A stretch of 64,000 nucleotides of DNA from Doryteuthis pealeii (lineage: Eukaryota; Mollusca; Cephalopoda; Myopsida; Loliginidae). The first letter of the stretch is position 1. Every line of letters begins with the position of its first letter. The stretch lies in contig CM042181.1 of NCBI GenBank assembly GCA_023376005.1, forward strand, positions 25,537,117 through 25,601,116, given 5' to 3'. Both the position numbers and the translations under genes were made by a program. Below are positions 1 to 12,589 of the stretch, piece by piece. The notes beneath the pieces were generated by a model, which worked only from the letters and a program-made list of their open reading frames with translations, was not told the origin of the DNA and did no database searches.

Positions 1-40
1 AGCTATGTTAACAGAACGGATCAATGAGTTAGTCCAACAG
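1..40 (+). CDS. LUC7L3: LUC7L3 exon (partial, runs in from before the window)
   Basis: The first 40 bases read, from base 2, AMLTERINELVQQ and end at a consensus donor (CAG|GTAAGT at 41). In the next exon the frame continues without a break into AENLGCEGKVGEAQG, the Luc7 helical segment between the two zinc fingers. The 5' exons, including the first (CCCH) zinc finger and the start codon, lie outside the window. Luc7 family proteins are U1 snRNP-associated factors that help choose 5' splice sites. The exon boundary at the left edge cannot be seen. Confidence 0.8.
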
Positions 41-414
41 GTAAGTTTTTTTTATTTGCACCTTATTAATCAGAATTGTGTATTTATTTCACCTGAATCT
101 TTACAAAATAAAGCCAACATAACTAAGTGTTGTAACTCTTAAAATTGATGGCATTTTTATGTTTAACATCTTGTTTGTATAAATAACAAAGTGACTTATT
201 TTCTTTATTTAATCATCCCGTTATCTTTTTAAAATTTTAAACAATTTGATATTTTTGATTTCATCTCTCACAAAGTCAACTGCTATACTAAATCAAATTT
301 TTGCTGTTTTCTTTATCATCAAAAAATATTCTCATATTGTTGATTAAGAATTTCTCAAACTCTTTCTATATTTAATATTTTTATTGTACTCAAGCAATTT
401 TTATTTCTTTTAAG

Positions 415-510
415 GCTGAAAATTTAGGTTGTGAAGGCAAAGTTGGAGAGGCTCAAGGTGTGATGAAGTTATGTGATCAATTGAGAGAAGAACGTAAAGC
501 ACTAGAAAAT
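415..510 (+). CDS. LUC7L3: LUC7L3 exon, inter-zinc-finger helix
   Basis: A 96-bp phase-0 exon lies between a T-rich acceptor (TTTTAAG|GCT) and a donor AAT|GTAAGT. It codes for 32 residues beginning AENLGCEGKVGEAQG and ending LREERKALEN. This is the charged helix that precedes the second zinc finger in Luc7-like proteins, and the pattern G-x-E-G-K-V-x-E-A-Q-G-x-M-K-L is characteristic of the family. It joins in frame with exons on both sides. Confidence 0.92.
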
Positions 511-1129
511 GTAAGTACTATTGGGATTGTTTTTCTTTAATTTAACAGAAATTTTCTGATAAATTCTGTCATTTAGTTCTGCTTATTTTTTTTATCTGGC
601 TCATTATTAAAGCCAACTTTTTTTTTTCTTCAAAATGAAAGTTTTTCATTCTATGCCTATACCATTTGTAAAATATGTAAAACCATAGTTAGATACATGT
701 TATTGGGATATTAAAGATATTATATATAATTTGATTCCAGAATTATATTGTGGAGATGTGATATTTTATAAGCAATGACTAATCACAAGTGAGGAAAATA
801 TCTTTGATATGTAACTACTGAAAAGTGGAGACAGTTTTCTTGTAATAATTTTAAGTTTTCTGAAATTTGCTTCTTGGCCAATATTAATAGAATTGGCCCA
901 GAGTATTATGCTAGTCATCCTTTATAATAGTTACAGAGGTTTCAGCTAAATGAGATTTGTATTTTATAGGGGTTTATACACAAAAATTTGTAACAATTGT
1001 GTTAATTTAAGATATTTTTATCTATCATTATATATATATATATTTTTTATTTACATGCACATCTTTTATTAAACAAAAGTGTTTTTTTTTCTTTCTTTTT
1101 TTTTTTCTTGAAACTTTAATTTTGCACAG

Positions 1130-1300
1130 AGCCGACAGATTAATCAAACTCCAGAAAGTGAGAAGACAATGGAGGTGTGCAGTGTGTGTGGTGCATTGCT
1201 TGTAGTAGGAGATATCCAGCAACGCATTGATGAGCATATCATGGGAAAACAGCATTCCGGTTATGCAAGAATTAGAACTTATGTTGAAGAAAGAAAACAA
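1130..1300 (+). CDS. LUC7L3: LUC7L3 exon carrying the second (C2H2-type) zinc finger
   Basis: A 171-bp phase-0 exon, acceptor TTTGCACAG|AGC and donor CAA|GTTAGT. The 57 residues include MEVCSVCGALLVVGD followed by DEHIMGKQHSGY, so the zinc ligands Cys-x2-Cys and His-x5-His are all present. This finger is the best-conserved part of Luc7 proteins and is thought to contact the U1 snRNA/5' splice site duplex. It ends in the VEERK linker into the RS region. The GTTAGT donor is weaker than consensus. Confidence 0.95.
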
Positions 1301-2082
1301 GTTAGTAAAGTTTGAACTTAGGTTCTTTATTTTTATTTATTTTTTTGGTCTTTGAGAATCCTGGTATGTGCAAAAATATGAATGCACCCCCAAAAAAACA
1401 AAAAAAAAAAAACAAACCTCAATTGTTAAAATAAAATCTGAATTAAAATTTATTTTATATTTCCTAATTTTTACTTTAAAATAATATTTTTCAAATTAAG
1501 TAACTTATTAATAAAGAAAATATTTCGTTTAAATGTATAAAAAAAAATTTAGCAGGTTTGAATTGTTTTACCATGCATTTACAAAATGTTAATTTCTTTT
1601 ATAAAAAATATTGTTTTTATGTAAGCCTAGGAATGGGACAAGTCAATTGATACTTTTCTTTTTTTTGTGGGAATGTATATATAAGACCTAAAAGTAAGTC
1701 AGTGACTGTTGAAATGGCAGGTTATAATAGATAATTTTATAGGATAATATAACAATTTATACCAAAGTAAATTTATTTTTATGACATGAATTTTAAACTT
1801 TAACCCAAATTGTTATTCATGGTATAAATTGAAGAAATAAGCATTTCAGATATTTTGTATTTCAAGGTTACACTATAAATTATGTTAAATATTTAACACA
1901 AATATATTGATATATAAAACCATTGCTCTTCTCTCGTGTTAGTAAATAAACTTTGGTCGTAGGATTATTTTAATTTTATACATTTTAGGTTGAGTCAAAC
2001 TAATCTGTTTGATCCTTACTGATATTTATCTTAATTCTAATTTAAAACAGGATTCATTTATTTATATTTTTTTAAATTTCAG

Positions 2083-2303
2083 AGAAAGTTACAATCAGCA
2101 GAAGAAAGGGAAGCCCGACTTGTACGGGAGAAAGAAGAGCGTGAGAGAGAACGAGAACGAGAAAAAGAAAAAGAGCGTGAAGAAAAGCGAAAGAAAGAAA
2201 AGGAACGAGAAAAAGAAAAAGAACGAGAACATGAAAGAGAAAAGTGGGGTTCCTGTCGAAGCCGGTGCCATAACAGAAGAAGTCGTAGTAGAAGCAGAGA
2301 TAG
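2083..2303 (+). CDS. LUC7L3: LUC7L3 exon, RE/KE-rich charged domain
   Basis: A 221-bp exon, acceptor AAATTTCAG|AGA and donor GATAG|GTAAAA, ending in phase 2. It starts RKLQSAEEREARLVREKEER and runs into a long RE/KE/RD coiled-coil-like tract, then the first SR dipeptides (RRSRSRSRD). The mixed RE/RS tail with many Glu residues, rather than a short RS tail, favours LUC7L3 (CROP) over LUC7L/LUC7L2. The phase-2 end is completed exactly by the first base of the next exon. Confidence 0.9.
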
Positions 2304-2542
2304 GTAAAACAAATTTTTGTCTATCCTCTAGTTTGTCCATCAATTTTCTATATTGAATTTCCACTCTCAATGAAGAAAAAATATGATTCTTTCAAAAGTT
2401 AAATATCGATTAGTTTTTTTTTTTTTTTCTGCAGTTATAGAAGTAATTGTTTGCAGTAATTTTTATATGGAAAAAATAGATATTTTACAAAAAAGTTGAT
2501 AAAATTTCTAAAAGATAGTAAATAAATTTTCTGACTTATTCA

Positions 2543-2862
2543 GTGATGCTGATAACTTTGATTTAGTGCGTCCTAGGATGAACATTTGCTTTGAATGAGT
2601 CCATGGGAAAATTTATGAGCTGCAATTAAAGTGTCTTAATAAATTGTAGGGGTTTTATTTATGATCTGGGGAAACGACTAAAGCTGACTCCTACCTTGTG
2701 ACCTATCCAGTGTAATTCGTTTCTAAGAAACTATTAATGTATTTACAGTTAGCTGGAAATGGTGAGAAAAAGAAAAACACTGGGATGCATGGATATGATT
2801 TTATTGTGTCCTTTTAGATTTTTGTGCGTTTAGGAACGCAGGATGTGTACCTATCAGCATCT
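2543..2862. repeat. Dispersed repeat, copy 1 of 2
   Basis: The segment from CAGTGATGCTGATAACTTTG to ACCTATCAGCATCTCT closely matches 7206-7465 in the same orientation, with scattered substitutions and small indels. The best shared block includes TTCTAAGAAACTATTAA and GGGATGCATGGATATGATTT. No coding potential and no terminal repeats were seen, so the class is unknown. The degree of divergence indicates an old repeat. Confidence 0.6.
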
Positions 2863-2963
2863 CTACTGATATTACAATATCCTGTTCTAAATTTGCAGTT
2901 AATGTCATTGCAAAAATCATAACATTAATGTCTGTTTCTTTAAGTATTTTTTATTCATGTTGT

Positions 2964-3196
2964 CAGGGTGGCCTAAAGTCGGAATCGGTGAGGGAGTCTA
3001 TCCCCATTTCACTAGCGCTAGACCAAGGAGATTGTTTTTGCATCTGCGGTGGAGCACCACACCCACTATCAGCTCCTTACTTTACCGCACAGATCCCTGT
3101 GCTGCTCATACACTAAGTTGGTGAGGGCCGGTATCGAATTAAGAACCTTGTGGTTCCTATGCGAATACTCTACCAACTGAGCTAAACCGGTATATC
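2964..3196 (-). repeat. tRNA-derived SINE, family A
   Basis: On the minus strand this starts ACCGGTTTAGCTCAGTTGG (Pol III box A), followed by a box-B-like AATTCGATACC. It ends in a body shared with at least nine other places here, with marker words GCTCCACC, CTAGTG and ATAGACTCCCTC. It lies in a LUC7L3 intron, antisense to the gene. From memory this resembles octopus tRNA-related SINEs; a repeat library would settle the name. Confidence 0.8.
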
Positions 3197-5827
3197 TTAA
3201 ACTTTAGAAAAAATGTTAGTTTAATGTATAAATTGTACATTTTAAAAAGATTCTGTCTATAATCATTTTGTCTTGGTTATTGATCCACATATGAATATCA
3301 TTTACTATTAATGGATGATATTTATTCTGTAGACAACAACTGAATGTTAAAAACTAATAGTATTATCATTCTGAAATTTATTAAAACCTTATTTGCAAAT
3401 CTGTAATTGTTATAACAATTTCTTGTACACCCAATCAGCCAATGAAATTCTTCTATTAAACAATGACAGTGTATTGATTATGATTGACATTTTTTTTTAA
3501 AACTTCATTTTATGAATGATTTATCACTATTTGTTGTACTTTGTCATTGTACAACATTATTTAAATTTTCAAAGACCCAATTTGTTAGTTCCTTGCTTTA
3601 AAACACCATATGTTCCATGAGTTTGTGTGTTTTGAATAATTTATTAAAGTATCAATCATTTGCATAATTGTAGTATGACCATTCAGAAATCATGACTTGT
3701 CTCATTTTATCATAATTTGGTCTTAATAGATTCACACAAATGAAACTGCAACTGGTTTCTTTACAAGTAATAATTGCTGAAAGAGGGATCTCTCGTTTTT
3801 AAACCATATTTTATCTAGCCAATTAAAAATATACATTGGTTTCAGTGAAAACTGCTGTAAAATTTTGTTTTCTCATTTTAGCAGACATTTAAAAAAAAAT
3901 TAGTCTGTTTAAATGAACCGTTTTCATTCAAAAATTATAAATTTGTAATTTTTCTGCACTTTATTATCAATACTAGAATAATCCAGTGATCTGTTGGATG
4001 TATTTATTTGGCTCCCCACATGGCCAAAATGTAACACAAGGTTGGTTTAGTGTGGGGATACTCTGCAGGAATTGAAACTCTCAGGTCAGTGCAAAAAAAC
4101 AGCTTAAACCCATTGGCATTCCTCTTCAGAAGTGCCTCAGGAGGCTGAGTAATAAACTCGGCCTTTGCCCCTTATAGATGAAGGGGAAACACCCCTCTTG
4201 AATTAAGCTGTTATTAATTCTTACCCACCTGACACAAATTGCCAGGTGTGGTTCACCTGTTATGAATTATGCCAAATAAAGTTGACTACTCTAGTTGCAC
4301 ACAAAAATAAATATGCAAATAAATGTGGTGTTTAATTATAGTATTGGCTTTATTGACTTTGTAGAAATGTGGAATTCCCAAGTAGATATTTATGAATAAA
4401 CTGTAACACATCTTTTGATTTCCATGTATGTGTGACTATATACCCAGACATAAATCTTTCTCTATTATATTCTAACCATACTCTATTTAATCATCTGCAA
4501 TTTAAATCCAGACTTATAATTACATTTTCTTGTGTACCAGCACCCATAATTATTTTCTTTCTTATTCTTTGTCTTTATCAAAAACAAAACAATATATCTT
4601 ACAATTAACTCTGTTACATTTACAGACTGTTAATTCATGAATTTACACTTGCTTCCACACTTGTTGCTGTTTTTATTGCTAAGTATTAAAAATAATTGTG
4701 AAAATCTTTATAAAAATACGAAAACATTTTGGTCAAATTTTAAAACATTACTATCAATGTATTAAAATAACTTGCTGGAAAAAAAATGCTTTTCACAAAA
4801 ACATTAATTTATAAGACAAAAATATCACTAGATGATTTTTTATTTCTTATAATTTACACAAAGTTCAGAATATTACATTCAGATATAAATGAAAGTTACA
4901 TAATCTTTGAAAGAAAAAATTAGTACAAGTCCTACTTAATAGAAAACTAACTGGAAGTTTTCATATTATATTGCAAATAAGTGACAAAGTATATGTAAAT
5001 TTCACTTCCAATTTTGCATTTCATGAATTTCTTTTAAAAAGTAACCTCCAAGAAATATTGGGACACCTGATACAATACTACAGGAGTACACACATTTAAT
5101 ATATATATATATGTGTGTGTGTTTGGTCAGATTATAATTTTGTCAACTTGGCATATTTGTTCCAGTTAATATATATATATTGATTGACTTATGTAGTCTT
5201 TGCATAACAAGTTGAAGATCAAGAGATTAGGTAGAAAAGCTGCATACTCTAATATTTTAAAGAAGCCCCTACAAAAAAAAAACTAAAAATATTACATCTT
5301 TAAAATATATTGAGTAATCTGTTAATATTTGAATTTATAGGCTGAAACAAAAATTTGATGTAGCCATGTACATTTTTTTTTATGTGGTCATAAGTTTTCA
5401 CATCCAGTTTTTCTGTTAAACAATGTCATATACAAAGCACCAATTGAGAATTTCTGCATAAAATGTTTTAATTATTCTTGTTTTCCTTTTAGACAAAAGA
5501 AATGAAATTATTTTTCTGATAGGCTACAAGAATATTGCTTAAATATTGAAAGTGAAAAATATATATTGTCTAAAGATGAGCATTTTGACAAGATTCAATA
5601 TTGAATCAAACAGTTTCTGAAATTGAATTCACACTTTTTTTAATGTCCATTCTTCTGGGGAGATATATTGGACTAAACTGCTTTTTTATTCAAGCATTTT
5701 ATTTATTCAAATATATTTGTTAAAACATCCAATAATATTTCTTTATACTCTTATTTTCTAAGCTTAATTTATATGAAATATTTTGTATACATAAAAAGAT
5801 AAACATAAATTGTTAATTCTTGTTTAG

Positions 5828-6237
5828 GAAACGGCGTTCTCGGAGTCGAAGTAGTCGTCACCGACACAGATCTGGCAGTAAAGAAAAACACAAAAGCAGT
5901 CGTCGACACCGTTCAAGGAGTCACTCCAGTTCCAGAAGCCATACTTCACGTCAGCTTAATCATCGTAGTCGTAGATCACGTAGTCGAGAGCTGAAGAACA
6001 GGTCTGACAGCAAAGAATCAAAATATCACTCAAGAAGTCCAGATTCAAAAACTAGTTCTCCAGGACATGAGTTCAATAAACATCGTTCACGGAGCAGAGA
6101 TTCTAAACGGCGTTCTGGTAGCAAAGAGTCAAGACATCGTTCCCAAAGTCAGGACAGGAAACGGCGTTCACTTAGCCTGGATTCTAAGCATCTGTCTGGC
6201 AGCAATAGTGAGAGAAAGTTCCTACATTTGGAGAATG
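5828..6237 (+). CDS. LUC7L3: LUC7L3 exon, RS domain
   Basis: A 410-bp exon, acceptor TGTTTAG|GAAA and donor AATG|GTGAGT. It enters in phase 2 and leaves in phase 1. It codes for about 136 residues dominated by RS/SR dipeptides and repeats such as RDSKRRSGSKESRHRSQSQD. Such RS domains are phosphorylated and mediate protein-protein contacts in nuclear speckles and early spliceosomes. Reading through the donor would stop within a few codons, so splicing to 8189 is needed for the conserved C-terminus. Confidence 0.9.
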
Positions 6238-8188
6238 GTGAGTTGTTTAAAATAAGGAATTAATAAGAATTTAATTTTCTATTTATTTACCACCCAAGAC
6301 TGGTTATAGATCACTTTGACAGATTTAACTCTTGAGCAAAGATTTAAATTTTCTTTCTCTATTTATACCTATGACTATATAAGAAGGAATGTATATATAT
6401 ATATATATATATATATTACACACACAAACACACGTGTGTGAACTTCATGGCAGCCAGAATAAATTTAAGTATAGGTATATTGTTTCTCAACTAATAAAAA
6501 AACAACAATTTGATTTGTTAGTCTACTTTCTATTGGGTAATGATATAAAATACCTGTAGGTGCTTCTTGTATTTTTACCTAAATTTCATTTCATAGTTTT
6601 TGAATAAAAATTTTGTTGAAATATTTTTTTATTCATTAATTTTGTTAATTATTTTTAGATTTATCTCTTTTGTAAAACAATTTTTTGCTGTTTTAATAAA
6701 TATATAAAGATAAATAAATTAAATATAAATTGATGAGCCAAAACCTATTGATTCCCTGTCTGGTAAGGTGTTGATTTTTCATTCGCCTGCAAAACAGATT
6801 TTCACAATCACTTGAAAACTTTTTCATGTTCTTGAAAGCATTCATATGTGACTCTGGCAGGATGTAATGTCCTGCTGCAAGATGTTACTGTTATTGTAGA
6901 AGACATTTTTCTTAAAGAGGGTATACTTGGTCCTCAATAATATTGAGGTTTGTGATGCATATGAATGCTAGGACTGTTTCACAATAGAATGTTGGCCAAT
7001 ACTGTTCCTTGTGTTTTTTAAAAAATGTTCTCACTATGCATCCTAGTGTCATTACTTCCTCAGAATAATGATGCATATGTACATTGCCATCCACTGTATT
7101 CAAAATAAATCAAGACTTATTGAATTAGCTGATCTCTTTCCATCAATATAAGTTACAGTTTTGATATTCATTTGTGCATTCAAGATTCTTTTGGCAATAG
7201 GCATTCAGTGATGCTGATAGCTTTTTGATTTAGTGCATCCTGGGTAACAGATATTTGCTTTAAATGAGTCCCTGGGGAAATTTAAGGGTCCTAACTAAAG
7301 CTGTCTAACTCATACCTTGTAACCTACCCTGTGTAATTAATTTCTAAGAAACTATTAACATGTATTTACAGTTAGGTTGAAATGGTGAGGGAAGAAAAAC
7401 ACTGGGATGCATGGATATGATTTTACTGCGTTTGAGATGCAGGACGTGTACATATCAGCGTCTCTGGACATTCGTTAGCAATGGCTATCCTGAATGACCT
7501 GCAACTATATAGAAACAAAGATTAATGGATATTTTTTGTCTTGATTTAAAGCTATTTGCAGTTTGTACTACAATAGCCATTCTGTTGATTTGTACTTGGC
7601 AGGAAAGCCTATGTTTGATAGATCTTGACTGCTTTGTTGGTGATTGGTGATTTAGACCTCCCTCTTTCCAGCCACAACTGAACAAGAGTATCCTACAAGT
7701 TGTGCGGTTTCACAGATGATGTCACTTACTTTTCTGTCAATAACAATTTGGACTTTATCAAAGTCACTCAAAATCTTTTTGTTGCACATAACTAGTATTT
7801 AATACATCTAAATAAAGTGCATAAATGTCTTTTTTTCTACTGACCCTTACATGTTTAGCTGTCATTCTTGCCACATGTCACTGGTTATTTTTGAAAAAAA
7901 AAAAGCGTGTAGAGTTAAATTCTTATTAATTCCTTAATTTTAAAACCTTATTAGGGAGTTTCTAAGTTCTAATATTTGATATTGTGATCATAGAGGAAAG
8001 ACTAAAAAAAAAAAGGAAGAGTTTTTTTCTAAGATTAGCTATCTCATTTGTTGTAAAGGAATCATTTGAAAACCTTTTAAGTATTGATATCAAATGTTTA
8101 TGTAGTCATCAAAAGATACCAATCCACTTGATTTTAAAGTTATAATTTGAGTTTTTCTCTTATGTTGTATTTTTATTTTTGTCCACAG
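6238..8188 (+). other. LUC7L3 last coding intron
   Basis: This intron holds a (TA)n/(CA)n stretch at 6390-6440 and the second copy of the dispersed repeat (7206-7465). Two medium-complexity blocks at about 6735-7190 and 7465-7760 look like old transposon remnants, but no protein similarity was recognised. Poly(A) runs occur near 7895 and 8005. No conserved exon was seen. Confidence 0.5.
7206..7465. repeat. Dispersed repeat, copy 2 of 2
   Basis: Direct-orientation partner of 2543-2862. Shared landmarks are AGTGATGCTGATAGCTTTT at the left, TTCTAAGAAACTATTAAC in the middle and ACACTGGGATGCATGG at the right. Each copy has private indels, so they diverged before or independently of each other. 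Both lie in introns of the same gene. Confidence 0.6.
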
Positions 8189-8340
8189 ACAAGCGAGGGA
8201 TGTACAATGATTGTGACATTGATCAAATGGAAGAGATGCAATATGACAAGTATGAAGATGGAGAGATCCCATCTGATAGCCGTGGTGATGTTGACAGCAA
8301 TGAAGAAACTGGCACTCGTTCTGAAGGTGACACTAAATGA
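8189..8340 (+). CDS. LUC7L3: LUC7L3 terminal coding exon and stop
   Basis: Acceptor TTTTGTCCACAG|ACAAG, entered in phase 1. The exon codes for DKRGMYNDCDIDQMEEMQYD and then an acidic tail ending TRSEGDTK, with stop TGA at 8338-8340. The SEGDT ending matches the C-terminal ending I know for vertebrate LUC7L3, which supports both the orthology and the stop. The acidic, tyrosine-containing stretch just after the RS domain is unlike the human tail and may be lineage-specific. Confidence 0.88.
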
Positions 8341-8830
8341 ATGCTTGATCTAGCCTGCTTCTGACCCATCTTTTACAGGTAAGTGACTGTCTGACTGTGC
8401 CCCTGCTCTTGCTTTCAGCTCATCTTTTATCAGAGGTAAGTGGTGACCTCTACTGGCATGCATCCATCCGTCCGTCAGTCCATTTGTTCGTCCATCAAGG
8501 TTGAACAAGAGACATACACATGCACACACCACACAAATGTGAAGTGAGTTATTCGTTCGATGACACCAGTCGAGTGAATGTTTTTGGTTTGTTACTTTAC
8601 AACAGACCTGAGCAATTTTGCTTTAGGCATCTCTTATTTTCATATTGTATTGGTAACCTGAGTCCTTGTTGCACTGTTGACTCATTATCATGATTTGAAC
8701 GTTTAAAAAAAAAAAAATACTAGTTTTCTTTACTTTATGTGTTGAAAAATTTTCTTTCTCAATTTCAGTGTACAAATGTTGAACTGCATACCTGATAGGA
8801 AATAAAGATAGTATGAAAGTCTTTAAAAAA
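8341..8830 (+). promoter_or_regulatory. LUC7L3 3'UTR with probable intron and poly(A) signal
   Basis: Two consensus donors follow the stop closely: CAG|GTAAGT with its GT at 8379-8380 (38 nt after the stop) and CAGAG|GTAAGT with its GT at 8436-8437 (95 nt after). An acceptor TTTCAG lies at 8763-8768, followed by a short exon with AATAAA at 8801-8806. This predicts a 3'UTR intron of 332-390 bp with alternative donors. An intermediate TTTCAG at 8413-8418 could define a small alternative exon. Confidence 0.55.
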
Positions 8831-8839
8831 ATGTTGCTG

Positions 8840-8850
8840 CTTGTATGTTA

Positions 8851-8894
<44 letters not shown>

Positions 8895-10688
8895 GTATGT
8901 GTGTGTGTGGTTTATTTTTATTTATCAATTTATTTACATTTTTATTTATTTTTTTAACAAATGGAAAAATCTCAATCATTATTGTTTTATATTTTACCAA
9001 ACTATTGAAAGACTATATTGATGCCTTTCATATTAGAGAATTACTAGAAATAATCCATTTGTTGTTAGGATTCCTCTTTGGGTTTTTAGAATATCACCAA
9101 CAATGATTATTTTAGTTGTAATGTAAGAAAAATAACTACAATTGATTACGAAATGATGAAATTTCATTTTGAGTAAATTATTAGCTAAAATAATTTTATA
9201 ATTCAAAATAATTATCCCTTAAAACAAGTTTGACTCCATGAGCAATTTCTTGGATATAATAGTGCTATTCTTTTAAAATTTAATGGTGAACCATTAAAGT
9301 AAAACAAAAAAAAAATGAATAAATAAATTTAAAAAAAATATATATATAAATGTATGAACTGAAAACCTGTGATAACACATTATTATTGCATATGTGCAGT
9401 TTGAGAAGTCTACTGGTGTGCCTGTTTTTCAAGTTATATTTTTTAAACTAAATAAACCTTTTCAATTATCACAGCTTTCCCTGGCTTGGCAGACTGGTCT
9501 ACACAAGTCATAACACCTTCCTCCTTCTCAAAGGTAACACTTATTAATAAGAACTAAGCTGTGGCCATTGTATGCAGTTAACATATCCACTTTTACAATA
9601 GTTCTGTTAATTTTTTTTTCAATCCCCCACCCCTCCCTTTGTACTATTATTTATTTTTTTTAAATTTTGGGCTGTGCAAATTAATTTTAGGATATCGATT
9701 TTGTATCTCTATGTAAAATTCTTCTGAATAGAATTAGTGGTTTAACAATTTTTCTCGGGTGATAATTATTGTTTGAATATTTTTGTATTTTTTTTCTTAG
9801 ATGAAAGGCTGGGATTTTAAAATATCTTTAAAAAATTGTACTCTTTAAATTTTTATCTAGATTTTTTTTTTTTTCCCTGTATAATTACCATTCTATAATT
9901 TTATTTCTTAGATATTGCTCTCTTTAGTTGTCTTAAATAAAAATAATTTTGAAATAGTATTGTATTCTAGGTACAAGGAGGATTTCTATTTTTTTAAATT
10001 TGTAATATTATGATTTACCCTAAAAAAAACTTTGAAGTTTTTTTTTAAATTTTTTTTTTTTTTTTTTACTTTAGTCAAATTTCCCCAAAACTTATGGCTG
10101 ATAATTTCCTCATTTGGTCAAATTTTCCTAGTCATCTCCATCCTTGGGGGTCCCAATTTTTTTCCCTGCACAGCTCTCCCACCCTCCATCATTCCCATGG
10201 ATTTATTCTAAGCACATGCCTATATAGTTTGACCAGTTTCTTTTCTGATACAGACAGATTTCTATGTATGCAGTTCTATCAGTCTTTGTCAGCACCATGT
10301 TTGAATGGCTCAGTCGCCAATGTTGAGATCGTTGCTATGACTACCAGTCTGTTACATGAGACCACGGTACCTCACCCCTTCCTCGACACAAGTGATGCTC
10401 ACCTCTGTAAACAGGTATTTCTTTGGTCTTAGACAATTGATATGTAAAGCGGCTTCATTTACACTATCTTCCCTGCTGAATTCTGTTTTTGTGCAGATTT
10501 TGTTAATCTATAATAAAGAAAAATAAATATTGATTCACTTGGAAGACATTTTAATGAATTTCCTTGTTATGTAGTGATGCATGACTGGGAATGTATTGGA
10601 CATTGTAATCGAGACTGACTTTCTGAATTTTTTGAGCATATAGATATGTATATCTATATATGCCAACCACTACATATGTATATGTTAA

Positions 10689-10722
<34 letters not shown>

Positions 10723-12425
10723 GCATATATATATATGCATATACACACATGTATGTGTGGACGTGTGTGTGCTTGTGTACATATATCCAGCAACACCATG
10801 AATAACCTTCATTTCTGTTCGCTTTTCGTAGTATAAGAGATATGATTTTATAAAATGCATGTTGATGCTTTGATCTTGGGGATTTCAGTGTTTTTTTTTT
10901 TTTTTATTTTATTTTTTTTTTTTCAGATAACAAAGGTAAGTGAAATGCTATAAAAACAAATTAGAAACGAAAACTGTATCTTCTGAAAAAATGCCGAAGC
11001 AGTCTCTTTGAGGTAAACCCTCAACTACTCAGCAGGAGTAAATCTGCTGTCTAAAGAATTTAAAACCCTTATGTTTATGTAGGGAATTATATCTGGGGTT
11101 AAACCTACCTTGGATAAAAATATTTAGATTTCCAGCATGAATAATGAAATGATATCGTGTACTGGAGTCACTATTGAGTCCCTAGATTTGTTTACTACCA
11201 GAAAACAACACCTGGAAAGTCCAGAGCAGATCCTTGTATTTTAGCAAGGAAACTAATAATCATATTTCAATGTCAATGTTTGCTTCAGCCAGTGAACTAA
11301 CCAATTATAATATGCACATATATGCAAGGGGAATGAATGTAACACAAATATTAAAATTTGCTTAAATCTGTTATCTTCCTCTTGATGTCTATCAAATGCA
11401 CTTTTTTTAATCTTAGGAGTAAAACTAAAACAACTTATCAATCTAGTATCTGTATCTTAATTCTAGCTAATAATATTGGGTTCATATTGAGCCAATCAAA
11501 ACTTTAAGAACACTGGTTAAGAAGCTGCTCTGAGCATAATTTGCTCCTTCTCCACTTTCAATGCATCACTTGAATGTCTCTTGTTGGAGCTGTTGTGACT
11601 ATGGAAATTGGTTAATTTTCTTTTATCAGATTTGCTTAGTAAAATATTGGATTTTTTTTCTCCAAAAGTAATGCAACAAATCTGTCCTATTTGTTGTACA
11701 TTGAAGTTTTTAATTGGAAGAGAAGTTTCCATTAGTGAGAAAATCATGAATTCACCTCCATTATCATTTCTTCTTTCTTTTTTACTCAATCATCCTTTCT
11801 TTTTTTTTTTTTTTCTTTTTTTTTTTCTATTTTAAAAAGTTCAACTGTATCAGAAGAGAAGGGGCAGAGAAATTATTTCTTGTTACATTTACCCTTAGAT
11901 ACTTTTTAGTTGTATAAACTAAGTTTAACCTTTATTTTTCAAGAGCCTTTACATTTTAAAAAATTGTCATTTCTTTTAATTAGGAATTTTAGAAATTATA
12001 ATTCTTTATAAGTTTATATTTCCATTGGTAGTACCTCTTAAGCATTTTACTAGAATAATTTTTTGATTTCCAGATTTCTTCTAACTTAACTGTTTATTAC
12101 ATTTTAAATATGCTAATCTGTTTGGCTAAACCTAATTTAATTTTTAACTCATTATATCAAACTGACAATATAGAAAAAATTTCTATTTACTTTTACTTAA
12201 TTTTGTCTATCTGGAAACTTATTTGAATGAATTTTAAATATTAACTCTTAATGATAAAATAAATTATTTTGCTTAGTTGGTACTTTTAAAGACAGTTTGG
12301 TATAATATATTAAATGATGTAATAAAACCTAATAGTTTGGAGATTATGTAGAAGTAATGTCAAAATTATCCAGATTGGTTGTCATTTAACTTTTTGTCAG
12401 GCCTTGTTAACATGCAAGTCTTGTC
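8840..12425. other. AT-rich noncoding stretch downstream of LUC7L3
   Basis: Long homopolymer T runs (8857-8883, 10055-10069, 10890-10923) and a (TA)n/(CA)n cluster at 10640-10780 occupy much of this region. A possible small noncoding exon at 9474-9534 (acceptor TTATCACAG, donor AAAG|GTAACA) could belong to a longer LUC7L3 3'UTR isoform. Open frames here are short and homopolymer-driven, and I support no protein gene. Confidence 0.5.
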
Positions 12426-12585
12426 TGTAATGGCATCCCATCCTGGTGTAGTAGTTAGCAAGCTAGTTTTGCAAATCCATTACTACTGACTAACGAGTTG
12501 CTGGATGCCCCTTACCTTGTGTCACATTCTATCCATGGTGAACAGGTTGGGTAAATACCTACAAGTCTCATCTATAACACCTGAT
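12425..12585 (+). repeat. tRNA-related SINE, family C (partial)
   Basis: The words GGTGTAGTAGTTAGCAAGCT, CATTACTACTGA, ACCTTGTGTCACA and GGTTGGGTAAATACCT are shared, in the same order, with 49085-49240 and 49254-49412. The head with GTGTAATGGTTA resembles a tRNA box A region. This copy lacks a clear tail and is the most diverged of the three. Confidence 0.6.
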
Positions 12586-12589
12586 TGTT

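Larger units (their letters stand above)
2304..5827 (+). other. LUC7L3 intron (3.5 kb) with repeats
   Basis: This AT-rich intron lies between the RE-rich exon and the RS exon. It holds the first copy of a dispersed repeat (about 2543-2862), a minus-strand tRNA-derived SINE (2964-3196) and a moderately complex block at 4010-4270 rich in short direct and inverted words. The rest is low-complexity AT sequence with small (TA)n runs near 5100 and 5170. I see no exon in it. Confidence 0.6.

Noticed and set aside
2079..2370. Minus-strand Ser/Arg/Phe-rich frames opposite the LUC7L3 RE exon
   Set aside because: They are the antisense of a purine-rich coding exon with a verified splice frame on the plus strand.
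11517..11835. Overlapping 75-90 codon frames
   Set aside because: They lie in AT-rich DNA and end in a poly(T) tract; no splice signals, domain or codon pattern supports them.
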